Source: Chloroflexota bacterium (GTDB lineage: Bacteria; Chloroflexota; Chloroflexia; QHBQ01; JADMIH01). Taken from it: a stretch of 8,913 nt of DNA. Of the stretch, positions 1 through 4,377 are shown in pieces. Positions within the stretch are counted from its first letter, which is position 1; every line of letters starts with the position of its first letter. The translations under genes were made by a program, and so were the position numbers. The stretch is from assembly GCA_015478675.1 (NCBI GenBank), contig JADMIH010000158.1, positions 1 through 8,913 of the forward strand, read 5' to 3'. The notes below the pieces were generated by a model, which saw only the letters and a list, made by a program, of their open reading frames with translations, was not told the DNA's origin and ran no database searches.

Positions 1-203
1 GCACACGTGGTCTACCCCCACCGAAGCGATGGCTATTCACATGCACAGGCAAGGCAGTAGAGGCTCAAGCGCTGCCCACAACTCATCAGACACAAGGAGA
101 CATGGTAAGCTGTGGTGGTGGCATTATCCGCAGTCCGTCCCCGTGTGCGTGGCCGGGTGCGCTCCTGTTTTGGTTTTTGCTTTGTTGTTTCTTTCATACC
201 ATA

Positions 204-212
204 ATTATACCA
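204..212 (-). promoter_or_regulatory. Extended -10 promoter reading off the left edge
   Basis: The minus strand reads TGG-TATAAT, a perfect -10 hexamer with a TGn extension. The nearest -35-like hexamer, TTGACT at 233-238, is 23 bases away and too far for normal spacing, so any activity would rest on the extended -10. It lies just beyond the terminator of the Crp/Fnr operon and would start a new leftward transcript into sequence outside the window. Apart from this and the terminator I see no gene in 1-300. Confidence 0.35.
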
Positions 213-236
213 GGTGATTCGGATAGGCTCTTAGTC

Positions 237-260
237 AAAAAGTGGCTCTATTGAGAGCAC
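237..260 (-). terminator. Rho-independent terminator of the redoxin-regulator operon
   Basis: On the minus strand GTGCTCT, a CAAT loop and AGAGCCAC form a 7-bp stem with one bulged C, followed directly by TTTTT. It sits about 40 bases after the stop codon of the Crp/Fnr-type gene, as expected for the end of that operon. Confidence 0.6.
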
Positions 261-300
261 GTTGGGCTTGTTTTATCATTCTGAAGTCACTCCTCATTAC

Positions 301-1029
301 TCAGCCCCGACCCACAGCAGGAGGCAAGTCCTCGGCGATAGCTAGCAGGCGTTCGGGCTTGCGGATCAACACTCGTGAGCGGCCACCCTCGACCAGGCCC
401 TGGGCTTCCCAATCGCTCAAGATGCGGCTGACGGTGAAGAGGGTCGTGCCTGTCATCTCGGCAATATCCTGCCGCGAGAGGGTGAGATCAAGCAGTGTGC
501 CACCCTCTACGGTACGGCCAATCTGCTGCGACAACCGCAGCAAGGCATGAGCCACTCGCCTCTCGACTCGCTCCGTCGCCAGCTCACGGCAGCGGTCCTG
601 AAACTCATGCAGCCGTCCCACAAGGAAGCGTATCGCGTTGAGAGCGATGGGTGGGAACCTCTCCATAAGATCGCCTATGACATCGCTCTCCCAGCCGAGC
701 GCCGCGCACATGCTCTGTGCCTCACCCGTTGCAGGGTGAAAAGCATCGCCCAGCGCGGCTACCGCCCCGAACATCTCTCCGGGGCCAATCACACGCAGCA
801 ACACCTGGTGACCTTCGGGCGTAATCTGAGTGAACTTCACTCGCCCCTCGGTCAGCACATAAAGCACCCGGGCCGGGTCGCCCTCGTAGAAGAAGAACGC
901 GCCGCTACTGACCCGCCGCAGGCGAGCCACCCTAGCTACCTCTGTGAGGGCAGCAGGCTCAAGCCCATGAAAGAGGGCGCTCTTCTCCAGGTATTGCAGA
1001 TAGCGTCTTTGCTCCGGCGTTGTATTCAT
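301..1029 (-). CDS. Crp/Fnr-family transcriptional regulator
   Basis: A 242-residue regulator with the two-domain Crp/Fnr plan. An N-terminal cyclic-nucleotide-binding-type beta-roll covers about residues 15-120 (FFFYEGDPARVLYVLTEG, then IGPGEMFG). A long dimerisation helix follows at about 125-160, then a C-terminal winged helix-turn-helix at about 180-225 (SRQDIAEMTGTTLFTVSRIL). Only Cys108 and Cys147 are present, so the four-cysteine iron-sulphur set of FNR is missing. The ligand could be heme/NO, a nucleotide or nothing; sequence alone does not say. It is the second gene of an operon, 42 bases after the selenocysteine-type redoxin and in the same reading frame, which suggests a redox or nitrogen-oxide response (inference). 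I chose ATG at 1029. A TTG at 1056 would add nine residues including one Cys. Neither has a good Shine-Dalgarno sequence, so translational coupling to the upstream gene is possible. It ends in TGA just before a terminator. Confidence 0.88.
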   Translation of the reverse strand: MNTTPEQRRYLQYLEKSALFHGLEPAALTEVARVARLRRVSSGAFFFYEGDPARVLYVLTEGRVKFTQITPEGHQVLLRVIGPGEMFGAVAALGDAFHPATGEAQSMCAALGWESDVIGDLMERFPPIALNAIRFLVGRLHEFQDRCRELATERVERRVAHALLRLSQQIGRTVEGGTLLDLTLSRQDIAEMTGTTLFTVSRILSDWEAQGLVEGGRSRVLIRKPERLLAIAEDLPPAVGRG

Positions 1030-1056
1030 CTTAGATGTGCGATCTTTGCAAACCAA

Positions 1057-1070
1057 AGCGGCGCACCGCT
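1057..1070 (-). other. Small hairpin between redoxin and regulator genes
   Basis: One base after the redoxin stop codon the transcript can fold AGCGG, a UGCG loop and CCGCU (5 bp), followed by UUUG. It could weakly attenuate or protect the message between the two cistrons. It lies only about 5 nt after the UGA, too close to serve as a bacterial SECIS for that codon, which supports reading 1074-1072 as a true stop. Confidence 0.35.
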
Positions 1071-1071
1071 G

Positions 1072-1317
1072 TCACAAATAACCTTCACGCGCCAGTACCT
1101 CTATCAGTAGAGGCTCGCCCGTGTAATCTGTTATAACTGTGTTGCCCGCTTCTATAACGGGCAAGAACTCGTAACCCTTGTCGAGAAACTCACGCTTGGC
1201 TTCAGGGCTGCTGCTGATGTTGCGCTCCTCAAAGGGCACACCCATGCGCGAGAGAAACTCCCTCGCATCGTGGCACGGCCCTCAGAGGTTCCCTATGTAG
1301 AGTACCACAGGCGGCAT
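1072..1317 (-). CDS. Glutaredoxin-like selenoprotein (UGPC active site, in-frame TGA)
   Basis: An 81-residue thioredoxin-fold protein, the normal length for a bacterial glutaredoxin/NrdH-type redoxin. Residues 1-11 (MPPVVLYIGNL) form the first beta strand. Codon 12 (1284-1282) is TGA, then Gly13-Pro14-Cys15, then helix HDAREFLSRMGVPFEERNI, a predicted cis-Pro at 53 (FLPVIEAG) and a C-terminal helix to residue 81. TGA thus replaces exactly the N-terminal, nucleophilic Cys of the CGPC motif, the classic position of selenocysteine in redoxins. The frame is open for 69 codons after it. AAAGGAG (1334-1328) precedes the ATG by 10 bases, so the true start lies upstream of the TGA. A SECIS-like hairpin follows. 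Likely role: cytosolic reduction of disulfides, mixed thiols or peroxides. Alternatives are a Cys-to-TGA point mutation (pseudogene) or a sequencing error. An internal start at Met25 would lose the active site. The redoxin identity is firmer than the Sec decoding. Confidence 0.8.
1234..1284 (-). promoter_or_regulatory. Candidate bacterial SECIS hairpin after the in-frame UGA
   Basis: In the message, counting from the base after UGA, G1-C4 can pair with 45-48, C10-C12 with 41-43, A14-G18 with 34-38, and A19-G22 with U31-C28. This leaves an apical AGUUU loop at 23-27. An alternative apical stem pairs 16-22 with 34-28 and keeps the same loop. The loop starts 22 nt after UGA, and its second base is G followed by U. 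Published descriptions of bacterial SECIS elements call for a loop about 16-37 nt downstream with a G among its first two bases; this agrees. The pairing was done by hand and no folding energy was computed. Confidence 0.6.
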
Positions 1318-1327
1318 AAAGTTATTA

Positions 1328-1342
1328 CTCCTTTCATGAAAG
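1328..1342 (-). promoter_or_regulatory. Ribosome site and overlapping palindrome of the selenoprotein gene
   Basis: AAAGGAG at 1334-1328 (minus) is a strong ribosome site 10 bases from the ATG at 1317. It overlaps a perfect 12-base palindrome, CTTTCATGAAAG (1331-1342). In RNA the CUUU/AAAG arms could partly cover the ribosome site; in DNA it could be an operator. CATGA and TCATG also form inverted arms at 1335-1339 and 1350-1354. The -10-like CATAAT at 1365-1360 with TTGTAT 15 bases upstream is only a weak promoter candidate. Confidence 0.45.
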
Positions 1343-1490
1343 ATAACCATCATGCAACAATTATGCCCTCCGAGCTGTATATACAATGAAGGGTATACTT
1401 ACTTATCGGGTAGCATTGCGCGACGGACGACCGGCCACAGAGCAAGTAAACGTACGGGCCAGGCGCGGGGGCTGCTGAGGTTGGGATAAG

Positions 1491-1715
1491 ATGCCAGGAG
1501 ACAAAAAAGAGAAGGACGAAGCAGAAGAGGTCAGTTTCGAATACGATCAGAAACCTCCGTCAGTAGACCTGCTCAGCTACAAGAATATGATCATAGAGAT
1601 GAACAAGTGGGCACGCACTGATAACGGGTGGGGGTCTGTAATAGCGCTCTTTGTCTTCATGTTCTCCTGTATATTCGCGATAGTACTCGCGGTCGCCTTG
1701 CTCAACTTGCTCTAG
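1491..1715 (+). CDS. Small single-pass membrane protein, function unknown
   Basis: A 74-residue protein I do not recognise. Residues 1-20 are strongly charged (KKEKDEAEEVSFEYD). Residues 21-47 are a polar stretch with two Trp (WARTDNGWGS), and residues about 49-73 form one long hydrophobic helix (VIALFVFMFSCIFAIVLAVALL). It is therefore probably a C-terminally anchored protein with its N terminus in the cytosol. GAGG at 1477-1480 stands 10 bases before the ATG, which is weak but acceptable. The gene is divergent from the selenoprotein operon (174-base gap) and is followed 18 bases later by a strong terminator, which argues that it is a real single-gene transcript. I see no convincing promoter hexamer pair. 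A role linked to the neighbouring redox operon is possible but unsupported. Confidence 0.6.
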   Translation: MPGDKKEKDEAEEVSFEYDQKPPSVDLLSYKNMIIEMNKWARTDNGWGSVIALFVFMFSCIFAIVLAVALLNLL

Positions 1716-1733
1716 AGAGATCGCAAGCTCAGG

Positions 1734-1766
1734 AAAAGCCTCTCCACAAGTGGGAAGAGGCTTTTA
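1734..1766. terminator. Bidirectional rho-independent terminator
   Basis: AAAAGCCTCT (1734-1743) pairs fully with AGAGGCTTTT (1756-1765). An inner CCAC/GTGG stem, an AA loop and a two-base bulge complete it. The A-run and T-run at the two ends make it work both ways: for the small membrane protein on the plus strand and for the solute-binding protein gene on the minus strand. Confidence 0.88.
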
Positions 1767-1791
1767 TTCTCCAAAACAAGTAGAAGTGCAG

Positions 1792-3537
1792 TTACGGAAC
1801 CTTTATATACCAGCCGGGGCCAACGCTCGTGTCTTCCGCAGGTGACGCATCGTTGCCTGAGCTTGTGAAGATCGTATCAAAGCGCTGGGCAGGGCTTAGT
1901 AAATTGGCAGTGGGCAGACTCACGTTGCGCGCTGAAGGAGCAGTGGCATAGTAATATAGTGGGCTGTTGAGTATGACAGCGGGGACATCTTGTGCGAAGG
2001 CCTTTTGAAACTCCGCGTAGTAGCTCTTGCGCTGCTCCTTGTCGGGGCTACTGAGGACAGCCTGTAAAGCCTTGTCGGCTGTCGGGTTGCTCCAGCCTGA
2101 GAAGTTGAGGCCACCCGCTATAGTAGCTTGCGATGAATCCCAGTAGGCGTACAGGTCCGGGTCAGCCCCTTGCGCCTGCCAGCCCGCAAGCACCATGTGA
2201 AAGGCTCGGGGTCCGAGATAATCGCGCAACAACGTTTCACGGCTCACCAGCGCCAGCTTTACATCGACCCCGATATTACGCAGGTAACCCGCTATCTGCT
2301 GCGATACAGCTACATTGCTCGCGACATCAGAGTTGGCCGCCAACACCACCGTCATAGTTACCCCGTTGCGAGCGCGTATTCCTGCGGGGCCAGCTCTCCA
2401 ACCTGCGCTGTCGAGTAATCTCCTTGCCTCAGCCGGATCATACCCAGGATATTTGAGGCTCTGGTCATAAGCCCATGACTTTGATAGCACCGGGCTGTCG
2501 GCAACGGCTGCCTGTCCACCGAGGCTTTGGCGCACCAGCGCCTCTTTATCAATAGCAAGCTCAAAGGCCTGCCGGGTCTCAGGCTTATCAAAGAAAGGCG
2601 AGCGCACATTGAAAAGCAGCATGGTGTAGCGCGCTAACGGTTGGCTGTGCAGCTGCACGCCTTGCAGAGCCTTTACCGTGCTGACTTGTTCTGCCGGGAT
2701 ATGTCCTAAGCCATGTACTTCCCCTACTTGCAAAGCTGTTAAGGCCGCACCAAAGCTAGGATAGAGCCGGAACCATAACCTGGAAATGCCGCTGCCGGGG
2801 AACGCAGTATAGGGATTAGGCTCTAAGAATACCCCATCCTGCGAGGATAAAGGAGCAACAGGCGTCGCTGAAAGGTTGCCCGCGCCTGCTACGACGGGAG
2901 TGACGCTGCCGCTCACCAGCCGCCAGGGGCCGGAGCCTATAGGGGCTTGGTTTAGATCAGCGCCAGGCATATCTGCTACCTTGATTTTGCCCCAGAGGTG
3001 GCTGGGCAGAATACCCAGGGTGGTATATTGCAGGAATGCCGCGTTGGGCGCGGGTAGCGTCAGCCGCACCACGCGGCGGCCCGGAAGCTCAACCTTCACC
3101 CCGCGCCAGGGCATTGCGAGTGTTGGGTCGCCCGGAAAGGCTTTATCAACAAGAGTATCTATGGTGAAGAGCACGTCGTCGGAGGTAAGAGGCTCGCCGT
3201 CATGCCAGCGCAGGTTGGGCCTGAGAGTAAAGGTGTACACACTCGCGTCCGGGCTAATCTCGTAATCGCTTGCCAGGTCGGGCGCCAAATTGCCTGCTGC
3301 ATCTACACGCATAAGGCCACTAAAGATGAGATGAGATAGGTCGGTGTCGGTATCAGACGAGGCAAGCAGCGGGTTAATAAAACGAGGCGCACCCACCATC
3401 GCCTCTACATAGGTGCTGTTGGGCTGAATAGAGCTATTCTTAGAAGTAACGGCTCCGCGCGTGGCAGTGAGAATTGCCAGCAGTAAAGCGAAGCCAAGAG
3501 CGCAGACAACAGCCTGCGGTCTGAAGGAGAGAGGCAT
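1792..3537 (-). CDS. Family 5 extracellular solute-binding protein (peptide-type ABC transporter)
   Basis: A 581-residue binding protein of the SBP_bac_5 (OppA/DppA) type, which captures oligopeptides or related solutes outside the cell for an ABC importer. An N-terminal hydrophobic segment (residues about 8-28, AVVCALGFALLLAILTA) acts as signal peptide or membrane anchor. No lipobox cysteine follows it, unusual because Gram-positive-type binding proteins are normally lipoproteins. Family hallmarks follow: a PRFINPLLASSDTDTDL entry, LIFSGLMRVDAAGNLAPDLA, then LRWHDGEPLTSDDVLFTID. The central and C-terminal domains include ETRQAFELAIDKEALV and YDPAEARRLLDSAGW. I chose ATG 3537. A GTG at 3579 would add 14 Cys/Ser-rich residues with no ribosome site. 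No permease or ATPase genes are nearby, so the transporter partner is elsewhere or absent. The gene lies 75 bases after secG in the same orientation and probably shares its promoter. It ends before the bidirectional terminator. Confidence 0.9.
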   Translation of the reverse strand: MPLSFRPQAVVCALGFALLLAILTATRGAVTSKNSSIQPNSTYVEAMVGAPRFINPLLASSDTDTDLSHLIFSGLMRVDAAGNLAPDLASDYEISPDASVYTFTLRPNLRWHDGEPLTSDDVLFTIDTLVDKAFPGDPTLAMPWRGVKVELPGRRVVRLTLPAPNAAFLQYTTLGILPSHLWGKIKVADMPGADLNQAPIGSGPWRLVSGSVTPVVAGAGNLSATPVAPLSSQDGVFLEPNPYTAFPGSGISRLWFRLYPSFGAALTALQVGEVHGLGHIPAEQVSTVKALQGVQLHSQPLARYTMLLFNVRSPFFDKPETRQAFELAIDKEALVRQSLGGQAAVADSPVLSKSWAYDQSLKYPGYDPAEARRLLDSAGWRAGPAGIRARNGVTMTVVLAANSDVASNVAVSQQIAGYLRNIGVDVKLALVSRETLLRDYLGPRAFHMVLAGWQAQGADPDLYAYWDSSQATIAGGLNFSGWSNPTADKALQAVLSSPDKEQRKSYYAEFQKAFAQDVPAVILNSPLYYYATAPSARNVSLPTANLLSPAQRFDTIFTSSGNDASPAEDTSVGPGWYIKVP

Positions 3538-3612
3538 AAGGAAGCAAGAGAAGCTGGGGGCGCACCAACACGACAGCACCCCATGACAAAAGGAAAACCG
3601 ACAGCAGGGCTC

Positions 3613-3855
3613 TTAGACTGAAGGACTGCTGATTACGCTATTAATGAGAGCCACCAGGAAGAAAACTACCGATAGCACGATCGTAAATTGGAAGAGACGA
3701 CGCTCAAAGCCGCGCCGCGTGCGGTACACAGCGGACGAGTCTCCTCCACCAAATATGCCGGAGAAGCCGGAGCCTTTAGCTTGCAGCAACAACGCCAGCA
3801 CCAACACCGCGCCAAGTAAAATCTGTACTGTATTAAGAGCGGTCTGAATTGACAC
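3613..3855 (-). CDS. secG: Protein translocase subunit SecG
   Basis: An 80-residue SecG, the small auxiliary subunit of the SecYEG channel that assists SecA-driven export. Two membrane helices (about residues 8-26 and 55-76) flank a conserved glycine-rich cytosolic loop, GSGFSGIFGGGDSSAVYRTR, the SecG signature. The start is GTG at 3855, with AAGGAG (3871-3866) 10 bases upstream. The length is typical. It is the first gene of a minus transcript whose promoter is recognisable at 3926-3954, and it is followed by the solute-binding protein gene. That pairing is functionally loose: a translocase part with an exported protein. Confidence 0.95.
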   Translation of the reverse strand: MSIQTALNTVQILLGAVLVLALLLQAKGSGFSGIFGGGDSSAVYRTRRGFERRLFQFTIVLSVVFFLVALINSVISSPSV

Positions 3856-3925
3856 CTGATAGATACTCCTTACGAGTAATCACGATAAAGCGTGCAGATA
3901 GTTATGCAGATTCTGCAACTTTAGG

Positions 3926-3954
3926 ATTATACCACCAGGCGAATATTAACGCAA
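3926..3954 (-). promoter_or_regulatory. secG promoter
   Basis: On the minus strand TTGCGT (3954-3949), 17 bases, then TATAAT (3931-3926), with a TGG extension ahead of the -10. Transcription would start near 3919, giving a leader of about 60 bases before the GTG of secG. The boundary of the 126-bp inserted element lies just upstream of the -35. Confidence 0.65.
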
Positions 3955-3960
3955 ACAGCT

Positions 3961-4103
3961 GGCGCATCGTAACTGTTCAGACTTGAGGTGGAAGGGCTAG
4001 CCCAACCCCCTCTCCCTTCATGGGAGAGGGGGTTGGGGATGAGAGTTGGCAAGGGCACTGGCTCCTTGCCTCCACCTCAAGTCTGAACTGTTACGGCGCA
4101 TCG
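3961..4103. mobile_element. MITE-like non-autonomous element with target duplication
   Basis: The direct repeat GGCGCATCG flanks the element at 3961-3969 and 4095-4103. Between the copies, 24-base ends at 3969-3992 (GTAACTGTTCAGACTT...) and 4071-4094 are inverted copies with one mismatch. If the ends are symmetrical (GTAAC/GTTAC) the target duplication is 8 bp; otherwise 9 bp. The body (126 bp in all) encodes nothing. It holds a perfect 16-bp stem (4001-4016 with 4022-4037, loop TTCAT) and a second 7-bp stem (4048-4054 with 4064-4070). Inverted ends plus a duplication of this length indicate insertion by a DDE-type transposase acting in trans. I cannot name the family. Confidence 0.8.
4001..4037. 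repeat. Perfect 16-bp C-rich/G-rich palindrome inside the mobile element
   Basis: CCCAACCCCCTCTCCC, a five-base loop and its exact complement. From memory, similar C-rich/G-rich palindromes are dispersed in some Chloroflexi and cyanobacterial genomes. No T-run follows on either strand, so it is not a classical terminator, though it would be a strong RNA hairpin if transcribed. Confidence 0.7.
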
Positions 4104-4178
4104 CGTAAGCGTTCAGGATAAGGGTGGAGCAAGCTTCTGGGGGCATGGGGTGAGGGCAGGTGAGGATACACACCTATG

Positions 4179-4191
4179 ACCCCGTCGGGGC
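4179..4191. repeat. Short GC hairpin in intergenic region
   Basis: CCCC-GTC-GGGG inside ctatgACCCCGTCGGGGCTATG forms a short imperfect palindrome. It sits in the intergenic stretch 4104-4377 beside a C-rich run (4195-4214). No coding potential or clear function is seen; it may be part of a dispersed repeat. Confidence 0.3.
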
Positions 4192-4224
4192 TATGCCAGG
4201 CCCCCCCAGGCCCCTATTCTTCTG

Positions 4225-4252
4225 AAAAATAGCCCGCTGAGGGCGTATTTTC
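4225..4252 (-). terminator. Terminator of the TPR protein gene
   Basis: On the minus strand AAAATA-C-GCCC, loop TCAGC, GGGC-TATTTTT forms a 10-bp stem with one bulge and ends in a T-run. It stands about 125 bases after the stop codon at 4378. The inverse orientation also carries A/T runs, so it may act in both directions. Confidence 0.55.
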
Positions 4253-4377
4253 ATTGCCGGTTGGTGGCCCGTAGGGTCATGAGTTATTCTGAATGCTCAC
4301 CCGCTCCCGGCTGGTGCTCCACCTGATAGAGAAAACGTACGTAAAAGCTGGGATAAGGCGCAAGCGGAATAACAGAG

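Noticed and set aside
29..217. 62-codon open frame at the left edge
   Set aside because: No ribosome site before the ATG and no recognisable domain; the hydrophobic end is translated from a T-rich stretch next to a likely promoter and terminator.
547..1110. Plus-strand open frame across the regulator gene
   Set aside because: Antisense to a clear Crp/Fnr-family protein and not similar to any family I know.
1282..1284. TGA read as tryptophan (alternative genetic code)
   Set aside because: Trp would not fit the first position of a CxxC motif, TGA ends the regulator gene at the expected family length, and the other genes use normal code.
1072..1317. Simple pseudogene of a glutaredoxin
   Set aside because: Not fully excluded, but the single stop falls on the catalytic Cys codon, the rest of the frame and the ribosome site are intact, and a SECIS-like hairpin follows.
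3538..3579. GTG start adding 14 residues to the solute-binding protein
   Set aside because: No ribosome site, and the Cys/Ser-rich extension does not suit a signal peptide; ATG 3537 gives a normal one.
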